NCBI GenBank assembly: GCA_022539475.1
Contig: VCMS01000059.1
Location: 124,001 to 188,000, forward strand
Origin: Gracilaria domingensis
Lineage: Eukaryota > Rhodophyta > Florideophyceae > Gracilariales > Gracilariaceae
Length of the DNA stretch: 64,000 nucleotides
Direction: 5' to 3'
Positions 27,330 to 37,000 of the stretch are shown here, in pieces; the stretch's first letter is position 1; the number at the start of each line of letters is the position of its first letter. A program made the position numbers and the translations under genes. The notes under the pieces were generated by a model. The model searched no databases and was not told the DNA's origin. It saw nothing but the letters and a program-made list of their open reading frames with translations.

Positions 27330-29375
27330 TTACTCGGATTCCTGCTGGTCTCCAGCGTTCGCAAGCTGCGCAATTAGCGCGTCGCGCATCTGCGAGACGT
27401 CGCCAGATGTCGAGTCGGAGATACCAGCCTCGCTGAGGAATTGAGCTATCACGGCAGCCCGTGCTTCGTCGGTAAGTCCCGCGTTCGCGGCTTCGTTCGG
27501 CGTAGCCGACGCCGCCATCGCAGGCGAAGCAACATTCTCCGCTGGAGTCGGAACCGCCACAGGCGTAGGAACAGGAGCCACTACGGGCCCAGGAGCCGCT
27601 AGAGGCGCAGAGGGAACATTCACCGGAGTCGGGAAGATCGCGTCGACACCCGCTTGGGGACCTGGCACTGCTGAAGCAGGTACTGCCCCCTCCACCGGAG
27701 CTGCTGCGAAGTTGTCATCGCCATAGTCGTCACCGTCATCGGGAGCGTCATCAACCATGATGTTTTGATCCCCGACAGGGTGAAAGAACTCATCAGTCAT
27801 GATGAAACCCGTTGGGTGCCCCGGAGGGATGACTCGCTCGGCATTCCGAAGAAGTTCCGCCTCGGCGTTGGTAATCGGCACCCGTGTCCAGGGGTCGTAG
27901 TAGATGTAATCACCCGACAGTGGGGACCTGCGACCCGGAGACCGGTCAATGGCAAGATCGCCTTCGTCGCGCGCGCTCTGCGAACGAGGAACCTGGTTCC
28001 AGTCGACTCCATCAATCACTCGCAAGAGGCACATGACTTCCGAGAAGTTTCCATTACCGCCAAGCGGGATAGTGAGATCCAAGGCTCGGATGAGTTGCCG
28101 CAAGCGCGGGGGAATGAACCACAGTCGATACTGGTCATATACCTCGTTGAGGAGATACACCGCTGTTCGCGCCGCCCACTCCGTGAGGACAACGCTCCAC
28201 CATCCCGTAAACGGGTTTGTCACGAGCCTACTACCCACATACGTGAGACAGGGGGGGAGTTCCACGTAACAGCCACGGCAGACCTCCACGGACGCCCACA
28301 CAAAGGGGAGAGGAACATATCTCCCACGCATGTGGCGCGGACGAATCCGGTTTGACTCCGTGTTTTGATACGGGATAAGGTAACCCCATCGGGAGCGGGC
28401 ACGTCGTTCGGGACGGATCATTGTTTGAAGGTAGTTGGACCGCGGTACGCGTGGGAGATATCGAAATTCTGCACGCAGAAGCGGACGGGTCCAGCACAGG
28501 AGATCCTGGTGAACGGGGACGTTCTGGTAACGCTCCACCACACCGGCGAGCCGGGCAAGATTCTCTCCATATTGGATTTCGCCGAGTGTTCGGAAGAAGG
28601 CCACGTCGAAACGGAAGTCCGCCGGAATCGGGCGCTCTGAGTACGTGCGAAACATGCGCATGTGCGCTACGCGAACCATGGCCGCTCGGGCGGAGTTGTG
28701 CGACTGACCACGATGGTGGACGAGCGCGTTGGTAGGCACGGTAATCCGGTAATGCCAGTCGAACGTCACCGTCATCCAGACGTGCACGCCTCCTGGGAGG
28801 TGACCACTGCCATCGGCATACGCCTCGACGAGGGAACGATTGGTCACGCCTTGCGGATGAAACCACGGAGCCCGTAAGAACGGTGTGGGATTGCTGCGAG
28901 AGTCGACGTTGTCGAGTTCGTCATACGACGCCCACGCGCCCGCATACGGGTTGACTACCGGTTGGACCGGAACAGCAGGAGCGATCCAGTTCCACTGCGG
29001 TACAGACGCCGGGGGCGGAAGTTGACCACCCGTCTGGGGAAGAGGAGCCGTGTGAAATCCCGGATTGACCGGTTGCGGAAACGGAACGCCAGCGGAAGAC
29101 GGCTGTGAGAGAGGCACTCCAGAGGAGGAAGGGTGTGAAGGCCCAGCGAAACCACCAACGTATTGGTTCTGAGACCCGCCAGGCGGTTGGTTGCTACCCT
29201 GATTCGGGTTCGGCATCGCGGAAGCGGCGCTAGGAAGAGAAGAAAGCGCTGGAAGCGAGAGAGGAGGAAGCGAACGCCGAGGTATCGGAGGAGACACTAC
29301 CGCAGTACGCGTGGAGAGGGGTGGACCGGAGTCGCCGTTAGAAGAGACCGGGGAGGCTGGATTGGGGACCGTCAT
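27330..29375 (-). CDS. Conserved antisense ORF of element A, unknown protein
   Basis: 681 aa from the ATG at 29375, on the strand opposite to gag-pol and starting 80 bp inside the 3' LTR. The N-terminus (1-150) is Pro/Ser/Gln-rich. The central 400 residues form one conserved region: APWFHPQGV, HLPGGVHVW, RPLLRAEFRYL, GRYVPLPFVWASVEV, YVELPPCLTYVGS, QLIRALDL, DYIYYDPWTRVP and IPPGHPTGF. The C-terminus is acidic (DDAPDDGDDYGDD), then Ala/Pro-rich, ending in a short helical segment (AAVIAQFLSEAGI). Every central block has a counterpart in the antisense ORF of element B, so it is a real protein under selection. I recognise no family. It is not an envelope in appearance: no signal peptide or membrane segment is seen. 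Confidence 0.8.
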   Translation of the reverse strand: MTVPNPASPVSSNGDSGPPLSTRTAVVSPPIPRRSLPPLSLPALSSLPSAASAMPNPNQGSNQPPGGSQNQYVGGFAGPSHPSSSGVPLSQPSSAGVPFPQPVNPGFHTAPLPQTGGQLPPPASVPQWNWIAPAVPVQPVVNPYAGAWASYDELDNVDSRSNPTPFLRAPWFHPQGVTNRSLVEAYADGSGHLPGGVHVWMTVTFDWHYRITVPTNALVHHRGQSHNSARAAMVRVAHMRMFRTYSERPIPADFRFDVAFFRTLGEIQYGENLARLAGVVERYQNVPVHQDLLCWTRPLLRAEFRYLPRVPRSNYLQTMIRPERRARSRWGYLIPYQNTESNRIRPRHMRGRYVPLPFVWASVEVCRGCYVELPPCLTYVGSRLVTNPFTGWWSVVLTEWAARTAVYLLNEVYDQYRLWFIPPRLRQLIRALDLTIPLGGNGNFSEVMCLLRVIDGVDWNQVPRSQSARDEGDLAIDRSPGRRSPLSGDYIYYDPWTRVPITNAEAELLRNAERVIPPGHPTGFIMTDEFFHPVGDQNIMVDDAPDDGDDYGDDNFAAAPVEGAVPASAVPGPQAGVDAIFPTPVNVPSAPLAAPGPVVAPVPTPVAVPTPAENVASPAMAASATPNEAANAGLTDEARAAVIAQFLSEAGISDSTSGDVSQMRDALIAQLANAGDQQESE

Positions 29376-29435
29376 GCCGACGTGCTTAAATACACTCCAG
29401 AGGAGGAAAGCGAAACCGCTCGCGTGGTCGTCTCG

Positions 29436-29454
29436 CACCCTAAGGAGGGGGAAA
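29436..29454 (+). promoter_or_regulatory. 3' polypurine tract of element A
   Basis: CCCTAAGGAGGGGGAAA abuts the 3' LTR and is the expected plus-strand primer. The 14-nt core CCTAAGGAGGGGGA recurs inside the element at 22287-22306 and 25441-25460. Confidence 0.85.
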
Positions 29455-30270
29455 TGTAGTGCAACGCGATTGCGGGACTCCTTCGCTGATGCGATTCATA
29501 ACATGCACGGCGATGCCGGGAGGTGGTGGCACACAGTATGAGTAACTGGTGAGATCAGCCCATTCTTGGGTATACTTAATATTAGAATTAGTGTTATGAG
29601 GCGCACGGCTTAGCCGGTGAGTCACACACGTGTGGGAAGTTTGCACCCATTAGTTGGGGTATTTTAGATGTTTATTCTAGATATTTTCGCTACAACGCTT
29701 GACAGTGGGTTGGCACTCTACACTACTTAGTAGGTTGAGCTGCACCCATTGTCGGGGAAGTAAACGGAACAACCGAGTGTTCGGCTCTGATGTTTCACCC
29801 TTGGTGACCGATATCCTCCTCCCGGAGAGTCGACACCTTGTGCAGGGTTCATCATCCGCCTCGCGGCATCATTAACACCACTACCGCTTTCGCGTGTTTA
29901 CTTTGTGTGTGTTTTCTTTATTTCTGTCCCTGTTCTACAGGTAGCACTACTTGGTGTACCGGTGCATACCGTTCGTGGCTCGACAGACTCGCGTGGGCTA
30001 CTACCACTCTCGCGTGTCATCGCCACACTCGTGGGTACCGTGTGCTACACACGTGACGCTACTGCCGACTTGTGTCGTGTGCTCTCTACCGCTGGACGCG
30101 TCTTCTTCGCCGCTTCGCTCCCTCCATTACTTGGGAAGGGTCGACCCCGGTCTTACACCCGGCATTGCCGTGTCGTACCTGTGGGAGCGCTCTACTGCTG
30201 TGCTCGCCTCTTGAGAGAGGGTCTGAACCGCCTTTGCGTGTCTTTCCCCATCGCTGGGTTTTGCACAACA
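29455..30270 (+). repeat. 3' LTR of element A
   Basis: 816 bp, about 99% identical to 17967-18782 by eye. Since the antisense ORF starts 80 bp away and points inward, any antisense promoter for it would have to lie in this LTR or in the tract just before it. Confidence 0.95.
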
Positions 30271-30900
30271 GAGATCCTGAGATTATTACTGTCCCAGCTG
30301 GAGTCGGAGTATGTTCTTTTGTTGCCGAAGCAACAGCTGTACGATGTGCCTTCCAAAACTTATGGGAGAGAATAGCACTTGGTTGGAGAGGAAGGGTACG
30401 TTTGTTGTTGGATTCACAGAGTTTGCTATTGGCACTGCAGTCAGCTGTGAGAAAGCAGTCATTCCTTGTGCAACAAATTTCGAAGCTTCTGGTTCAGATT
30501 GGAAACACATGCCCAGTTGACATGTTATGGGTACCAAGTCATTGTGGACTGGAAAAAAATGAATTGGTCGACAACGTAGCTGGAAATGGATTAAACCTAC
30601 CAATGGAGTTACAAGTTAGAGTTGCTATCGATTATTCCGATGTGTCAAGACGACTGAAGGAGCGTGAAGAAAAGCACTCTTTATTGAAAATGGTACCGCC
30701 TGGGTTAGCAAGTTCTGTTTCATTGCGTGAAGCAGAAACCACTTTAGCACAGTTATTTGTGGGACATTCGTTGTTACTGCACCCCCTAGGCACCCATTTA
30801 CAAGGAAAGAGGCTGGTTTGTTCTTGTAGGCCGGGTGTGCTGAATACTGTTGAGCACTATATGCTGCGTTGCCCAATGAGAACGTTATCGAGACGCCTCT
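30271..30900 (+). pseudogene. Non-LTR retroelement RNase H fragment between the two LTR elements
   Basis: The frame is open across the LTR junction at 30270 and over the whole 630 bp. RNase H blocks are AEATAVRCAF (Glu), RLLLDSQSLLLAL (Asp) and MLWVPSHCGLEKNELVDNVA (Asp). It ends in the Cys-His block CSCRPGVLNTVEHYMLRCP, as in the protein at 9147-10175. The first catalytic strand is missing at the left cut and the tail is missing at the right cut, where element B begins. Same strand as the endonuclease fragment at 17631-17966, so the two could be halves of one older insertion, but the reverse transcriptase between them is gone. Confidence 0.85.
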
Positions 30901-31757
30901 TGTGGTGCAAAACCCTTGACGGGAAAACAGCAAACCGCGTCGCGGACGAGCACCTCAGGGTGTTCAGGCCCTGCTCCCTGTGAAGGGCAGTCGAGCGGCA
31001 GAACCCTCCGATAGGGCCAACACGAGCCGGGTGTAAATCCGGGTGGCCCCGATCTGGGCGTGCAGTCGGAGGTAGAAGGGGTAGAATCGGCGTAGGTATC
31101 CGGATGGTTCCGGCGAGCCACAGCGAGTGGGGGTATCCAGCCCAACGGTATGGGACGACAAAAGATCAACAAACGAGCCGCACTGCGGGGCACTGACTCG
31201 CGATAAGCGGGAAAACTCCCGAGACAAATAAAACAAACCTACAATGTAGGGCAGAGTAGCGAAAGCCGTAAGACGGAAATGAAAACAATAAAATAGATAA
31301 GAAAAGTGCCGTGACGACGGATTAGTACTCCTCAGGGACGGAGGTTGGTTGATCAGCCCGGAATTGCGGCGGTATTCCCCAGGATGGGGCTGGTGACCGT
31401 GCGCAAGCGGCAAGAAGATCAGAGCCAAAGGCCTCGTTGAGGTTTACTTCCCGTACAGTGGCGGCAAGTGCCGCCACTTATATACGGCACTTGAAAATAT
31501 CAATTAAAATATCTAACTATCCGGCGCTGCCGGCCAATACACTACAGGTGTGCAACCGTGGCAGGCTTGCCACGGCGCACCCGCTATCGGGTCAACTTGG
31601 CACACGTGTGCAGAAATACTACCCTTCCTAGGCATAACCCAAAATAGGGCACTACCCCAGTAGCCTCTCATAACCTGAGGTGTCGAAGCCGATGACGGAT
31701 CAACAAACTATGAAAAGCACCTCGGTGCATCCCCACAAAAGGGCGTTTTGCTCTACA
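30901..31757 (-). repeat. 3' LTR of element B (left copy)
   Basis: 857 bp; on the minus strand it runs from TGTAGAGC to CACCACA. Matches 41791-42647 almost base for base. Confidence 0.95.
31458..31591. repeat. Strong hairpins inside LTR of element B
   Basis: Four perfect stems within 134 bp: GTGGCGGCA-AG-TGCCGCCAC (31458-31477), CCGGC-GCT-GCCGG (31521-31533), CCGTGGCA-GGCT-TGCCACGG (31556-31575) and CCCG-CTAT-CGGG (31580-31591). The same stems occur in the other LTR at 42348-42481. They lie 167-300 bp from the 5' edge of the LTR. Confidence 0.75.
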
Positions 31758-31772
31758 TCTCCCCCTTCTCAG
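31758..31772 (-). promoter_or_regulatory. 3' polypurine tract of element B
   Basis: On the minus strand CTGAGAAGGGGGAGA abuts the 3' LTR. Similar tracts lie at 33734-33752, 35428-35447 and 38636-38652. Confidence 0.8.
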
Positions 31773-31810
31773 GCTGAGACACCGACTCCGTCGGCTCGAT
31801 ACGCCTCGCG

Positions 31811-33610
31811 ATGGAGGGATATAAGGAAGTCTCCCAAGACGGGTCTGCCGAGAACTGTTCGGAGCCACCAACACCTCCGGTGTCAGTAGCGAACCTCGTC
31901 ATCTCGAGCCCCTCCGCGATGTCCAACGCACCGAACGGCCCTCCGTCCTCGACGGCACGCATGCAAGTATCGAACCCGCCGTTCCGGTCTGTTCCTCTCC
32001 CGCAGTCGGCGGCTGCCTCCCAGCCGGGTTCTTCCGGACAAGATCACGCTCCAGCCCAGGCTGGTCCCGCGCCCGTGTGGGATTGGTTCAACGCCGAGAT
32101 GCCAGCTACGCTGGGTGGATGGCCTACCGCAGGCGCGTTACGCATCCGGGATCCGCACCGGCACAGTTTCCTTTTTGCCCAGGCTCCCTGGTTTGACGCC
32201 GAAGCCGTTCGGGATACGGAGCTCGTCGACTCGTACGCTGTCGACGGTCAACTCCCTGGTGGGCTTCCTGCTGACGTTACCCGTTCATGGGACTGGATCG
32301 CCCGCGTTGCGGTTATACCGAGCTGCCTGTTTGTAGGTCGAAACGAGACGAGACAATTCGCTCGCAATGAGATGGCCCGCATTGGGTACGCGCGACACTT
32401 CCGAGCTCCGAACGAACATCCGGTGCCGGCACAGTACCAGTACGATGTGGCACGTTACCGAACTTTCGGCGAGGTCGGCTACGGCGACCATCTAGCCAAC
32501 GCGTTGGACGAAATTGACCGATATTCGGATACCGTTCAGCCGCAGCAGGAGTTGATCCTGTGGGCGCGGCCGATCCTTCGCGCCGAGTTCCGGTTCCTTC
32601 GCCGTCCTGGACGGTCTCAATTTCATGAAGGCCTCCGCTTCGAGAGGAAATGGCGTTCCCGCTTCGGGGTACTGGTGCCGTACCAGTGCACGGAGGTGGA
32701 ACGCATTGCGCGTCATTCCCATACTGGGCGATACCTGCCGCTGCCGTCATTCTGGCCTGCGGTCGAAGTCCCACGAGAGTGTCACGTAGAGCTACCGCCC
32801 TGCCTAACTTACATAGGCTCGTACTTCATGAATGATCCGCCTCGCGGCCTGTGGAGCATCCTGGCAACAGAATGGACCGTCCGCGTTGCGGCTTTCCTCC
32901 TCATCGAGGCATATGACTCATACCGAGTTTGGTTCATCCCGGAACTCATCCGGCAAGCGATCCGAGCGTTGGATCTCTCCGAAGTGCTCGGCTCGGTCCG
33001 CAATGCGCGCGAAGCCACCGCGTTGGTGGACGTCATTGACCAGATTGACTGGAATGAGGTGCCTGCTAGTCAGGTTTCCGACGGGGTCCGTCGGCAGTCG
33101 GACCGTTCCCCCGGACGGAACGTCAACGCCGGCGACTTCGTATACTTTGACCCATGGATTTGGGAGGTAATTGGTCCCGCTGAGGCGGCTGGTCGCCGCC
33201 GAGAGGAGCGATATATCCCGGAAGGGCACCCGCGTGGGTTCGTATACGTCGACGATGACGGTGATGACCCTGCAGAGGGAGGAAGTCCCATGGATGAGGG
33301 GAGCCCAGTGGGGGTTGCCTCGGAGCCCGACGCTACGGGAGATGACGACGAAGTCGTGATCGTTGACCCGCCCGCTGTAGCGGCTCCCGCTCCGACCGGC
33401 CCGTGGGCTCAGGATGTAGCATCCGCCGTGGGCGGCAGTTCTTCTCTCACTCCGCGAGCGGCGGTCATTCGCGACTTCCTTCGAGGCGTGGGAGTGGCCG
33501 TTCCCGATACGGTGACCGACGAGTCGGAGTTGCAGGCAATAGCGGCACAGCGCTTCTCCGGGGCTCCCGGTAGTGGGGGCACCCCAGGTGCTGGACCGTC
33601 CGGCGCGTAA
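31811..33610 (+). CDS. Conserved antisense ORF of element B, unknown protein
   Basis: 599 aa, ATG start 54 bp inside the 3' LTR, opposite in strand to gag-pol of element B. It aligns along its length with the antisense ORF of element A: APWFDAEAVRDTELVDSYAV, QLPGGL, RPILRAEFRFL, GRYLPLPSFWPAVEV, HVELPPCLTYIGS, QAIRALDL, DRSPGR, DFVYFDPW, IPEGHPRGF and the C-terminal AAVIRDFLRGVGV. The conserved middle carries many aromatic and Arg residues; both tails are disordered, the C-terminal one acidic. The frame is intact although gag and pol of the same element are broken. Function unknown. Confidence 0.8.
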   Translation: MEGYKEVSQDGSAENCSEPPTPPVSVANLVISSPSAMSNAPNGPPSSTARMQVSNPPFRSVPLPQSAAASQPGSSGQDHAPAQAGPAPVWDWFNAEMPATLGGWPTAGALRIRDPHRHSFLFAQAPWFDAEAVRDTELVDSYAVDGQLPGGLPADVTRSWDWIARVAVIPSCLFVGRNETRQFARNEMARIGYARHFRAPNEHPVPAQYQYDVARYRTFGEVGYGDHLANALDEIDRYSDTVQPQQELILWARPILRAEFRFLRRPGRSQFHEGLRFERKWRSRFGVLVPYQCTEVERIARHSHTGRYLPLPSFWPAVEVPRECHVELPPCLTYIGSYFMNDPPRGLWSILATEWTVRVAAFLLIEAYDSYRVWFIPELIRQAIRALDLSEVLGSVRNAREATALVDVIDQIDWNEVPASQVSDGVRRQSDRSPGRNVNAGDFVYFDPWIWEVIGPAEAAGRRREERYIPEGHPRGFVYVDDDGDDPAEGGSPMDEGSPVGVASEPDATGDDDEVVIVDPPAVAAPAPTGPWAQDVASAVGGSSSLTPRAAVIRDFLRGVGVAVPDTVTDESELQAIAAQRFSGAPGSGGTPGAGPSGA

Positions 33611-34098
33611 TTCCCCGGCTCGCGGTCCCCGACGGGCTGCGGTAGTCCGCAATAGACCCCGATGATGAGGGGCGACTCAATAGTTAGAGGTAAACTTCTC
33701 CAGCCGTGCTGGCTTGGCTCAACTCTTCGTCTTGCTCTCCCCCTTCTCAGTGGGCAATACCTCGTTTGAGGCTGTTGCGAATGGCCCACAAGAGAGGGGT
33801 AACTTTTCCGCACAAGCGGCTGTAGCGATAAAACTTCTTAGTCTTCCTTCCAGTGTCCTGGCTTCTTTCTTCTTTATCTTCTTCTCCACTGTAAGTGGCT
33901 TCCGCATTTCGCGGCATGTTTGTTCAGCGAAAAGCTGTCCGCTTAGAGCGGCCTGGTCCGCCTGAGGCGGCTGAGTGATCTCGAGTTAACTTCAAGTTGC
34001 ATCCGCTTGACGCGGCATATTCTTGCGTAATGCAATACTGTCCGCATGACGCGGCATATTCCGTCTGGGACGGCTGTGCTCAATAGAGACGTGGGTGG
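33611..34098. repeat. Tail-to-tail spacer of element B with a six-hairpin array
   Basis: 488 bp between the end of the antisense ORF (+) and the end of pol (-). Six short stems follow each other: CCGC-ATTTC-GCGG (33902), CCGC-TTAGA-GCGG (33939), CCGCC-TGA-GGCGG (33958), CCGC-TTGAC-GCGG (34003), CCGC-ATGAC-GCGG (34042), CCGTC-TGG-GACGG (34061). The loops differ while the stems are kept, which suggests the fold matters. A polypurine-like tract is at 33734-33752. Confidence 0.75.
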
Positions 34099-37000
34099 TC
34101 AACCCACTTGGGCCTTGTCCAGCGTAGCCGGTATCGGTGTCCGTGTGCGACGGTGGTACTGCAAGACCTTCGAGCGAGGCAAGTGCTCAATGGGCTCGTG
34201 CGTATCCTCTGAAGAGGCGTAGCCGTACCAACGGACTCGATACAGTAGTTCCCCGTCAGGGGCGTAGCCGTGACTTATCAGACGGTCAATGACATACTCC
34301 TCATCGAGGACCTTCCGCGCAGGATGCGGCTTTGTCGATGTATCCTCTCTCGAGGTGTCGTTGTTACCTCTCCCGTCGTGGGCTTCATTGGTTACTTTCG
34401 GCTTCCGTCCTGACGGCAAGACATCCTGTACGCCAGGCGAGAGCCATTTTGACCATGGTGTTTCCATGTCATTCCGGCTTCCAGAGTTCTGGCTTTCCTT
34501 CCCGTATTGTCGGGCTGTTACCGAGCTTCGGTGTTCTCGAATAGCGAGCTTCCGGCGTTCCGGCAAGATCTCCCGAAGTGAGGGTGAACGGTCCGCAATG
34601 CGGTGTGCCAGCGAGTGGTGCCGTGGCACGTGCCGAGGCGACGCCTTGCCAAGCATTGCTGGCGGTGGGGCCTGCGCCGTTGCACGGCTGTGCGTTGCCG
34701 ATTCAAATTCGGAATTTCCGTTTCCGGCGGCCGCAAGCCTTACAGCGGGCACGTGCCCGGCTCGTGTGTTGTCACCCTCCACTGGAGGCGGATCGCCGGC
34801 GAAGCCAGACACTTGGCGCAGCGTGCGCGCGTGTGCAGCGTTGGGCTGCTGCCCACCTACTGTGGCATGTCGACCTGCTGTTGCGGCGGTTGCCTCCGTG
34901 TTTTCAACGGCTTCATCACTCGATGCCTCAATAAAATCTCCCGAAATCGGGTCTGCCGTAACAACACGGTCTTTCTGGACAGGCTTCTTTTCCGGTCTTC
35001 CGGCTTCTTCTGACGCGAGTGCGCTGCCGCTGCCGGGCTCCGACTGCGGCGGGCATGTACTTTCCGCATTCGACGTGGCTGCTGCGGTGGTTACCACCCT
35101 CTTTTCCGGCGTAGCGGTCTCACGCTGCACAGCTGGGGCAGGCTCTTGTCCTTCCGTCTGTGACGGCCGTACAGTGCTATCCGCGGGCGAAGCGGCGACT
35201 TCTGCAGCAGCTACATCCTGGTGTTCTTCTGGTTCTCCGGCTTCGTGCTCCACCGAAGTGGTGCGTTCCTCTTTAGGCTTCCGCGATGACTGCGCGTTTC
35301 TCGCTTCTTTCCGAATCTTCGGCTGTACGTCGCGCGTCCGCGTGCTTTCACCACGACTTGCGTGCGGCCCGGAGGCCTGCAAAGGCACTTCCGTCGACGA
35401 CGGCGACAACGAAATCGAGCGACTTACCTCCTCCTCCCCCTCCTCAGTTGGAGCGTCGGGGGTGGTGGTGAGTATCCCCTGAGGGGCCAGTATCCGCGTG
35501 TGGACATGTGCGGCGTTCGAGACTGGCGGGTTAGCTTCCGGCTTTGCCGGCAAATCAGCAAGTCCGCGGCTAGGATGCGGCAGGACTGACAACGAAGCGC
35601 GCTCTCCCGCTGTCGCGGCTGGGTCCACAGTAGGCGTAGCGCTGTCCGGCGTTTCCGGTTGCTTTTCCTGACGAACAGGCTGTGGCGCAGGCGTTACGCG
35701 ATCGCGCGAAAAACGCTCGTGTTCACCCTCAATATCGAGGACAACCGTTGTATCGGTGATAGAAATAACCCTGTAGGGGCCGTCCGCGATAGGAGAGAGC
35801 TTATGCCTCTTCTCCTTTTCCGGGTTATAGTATTCCTTCCGTAGGAAGGCGTAGTTACCTTCCCTGATCTGAGGGGCATCCCTGCGCATTCGTGCGTCGA
35901 AATTCCGCTTGTACGCGGCTTGTGCCTTATCGATGTTTTGCCTAACTGTAGGAATGATGTTCTTAAGCCAGGCCTTCCAGGCGTCCCTGTGTAGACGAGG
36001 CGAGGGGAACTTATCCAAAGTTGGCTGTGGCTCGATAGCCACCGAAGGTGGAACGCGTGATAGCACAAGCTCGAACGGCGAGATCTGAGTAGTGCGATGA
36101 ACCTGCGTATTGTAGGCATATGTCACCGCATCGGTGTATTGATCCCACTCCGACGGATGTTCGGCAACGAATGTCCGTAATGCATTGAGCATTGTGCGGT
36201 TAAAACGTTCAACCTGCCCATTACTCTGGGGGTGGTATGTTGTCGTAAACCAGTTTTGGATCCGCAAGATGCGGCAAACGTCCTGAAAGAACTTAGCCGT
36301 AAACTGCGGTCCATTGTCCGATAACAGGTCCATCGGCGGTCCGTAGACAAAAACCCAGTGTGTAACGAAAGCTTGGGCGACCGCACTGGCGGTAACCTTC
36401 GTCAAAGGCACAGTCCGTACCAGTTTAGAAAAACGGTCGGTGATCACAAGTAGAAACCGGTTTCCCCGGCGAGTGCGGATAAACTCGCCGAGCAAGTCAA
36501 TTGCCACGAATTCAAGTGGAGCCCTAGCAGGGAAGAGTACCAACTTCTTGGAGTACTTCCGCAGTTTGACGCGGTTCTTCGCGCAGTCAGAACATCCACG
36601 AACAGTGGCATACGCGTCGAAAGCCATTGCTGGCCAGTAAAAGTCCTTCCGTAAGGTGTAGTACAACTTCCTGCCACCAGGGTGGGCTGACAACTTCGCG
36701 TAGTGCGACAAATGCAGTACTCGTGACTGAAGTGAGTGCGGAACCACAATCTGTGGCCTGTTTCCGACGGTTAGGATTAGAAATCCTTGGTCGTTCTCGA
36801 CGAAAGGCAACTGTGCTCCACCGTTTAGGCGACTACGAATCTCCGTACAAAAACGGTCGGTGTGCTGCTCCCGGATGAGTTCCTCCGGCTTGATCGGTAC
36901 GAAAGAGCCCGGTTCGGGTTGCGTGTCAGACACGGCTAAAACAGCATCGTAGATGTCCCATCCTTCCGATTCTTCATCGGCATCGCTCGAGCCGTCTTCC

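Larger units (their letters stand above)
17967..30270 (+). mobile_element. LTR retrotransposon A: chromodomain Ty3/gypsy element with antisense ORF
   Basis: 12.3 kb, bounded by two 816-bp LTRs that begin TG and end CA. Order: LTR, candidate primer site, gag, protease, RT-RNase H-integrase, long linker, chromodomain, spacer, antisense ORF, polypurine tract, LTR. The RT-RNase H-IN order and the C-terminal chromodomain define a chromovirus-type Ty3/gypsy element. The coding region is nearly intact; the only break is one TGA between protease and RT. The LTRs differ at about eight positions by eye, so the insertion is fairly recent. Flanking 5-bp sequences (TTTTG and GAGAT) do not match, so no target duplication is seen. 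Confidence 0.92.

Noticed and set aside
27330-29375. Antisense ORF as an envelope gene
   Set aside because: No signal peptide, no membrane anchor, opposite strand, and disordered acidic tail; envelope genes of LTR elements are on the sense strand.
17631-30900. Element A as a simple insertion into one non-LTR element
   Set aside because: The two flanks are not contiguous parts of such an element (RT is missing) and there is no target-site duplication.
34289-35482. 397-codon plus-strand frame opposite the linker of element B pol
   Set aside because: It mirrors the low-complexity linker on the coding strand, has no counterpart in element A and no domain, unlike the antisense ORF near the LTR.
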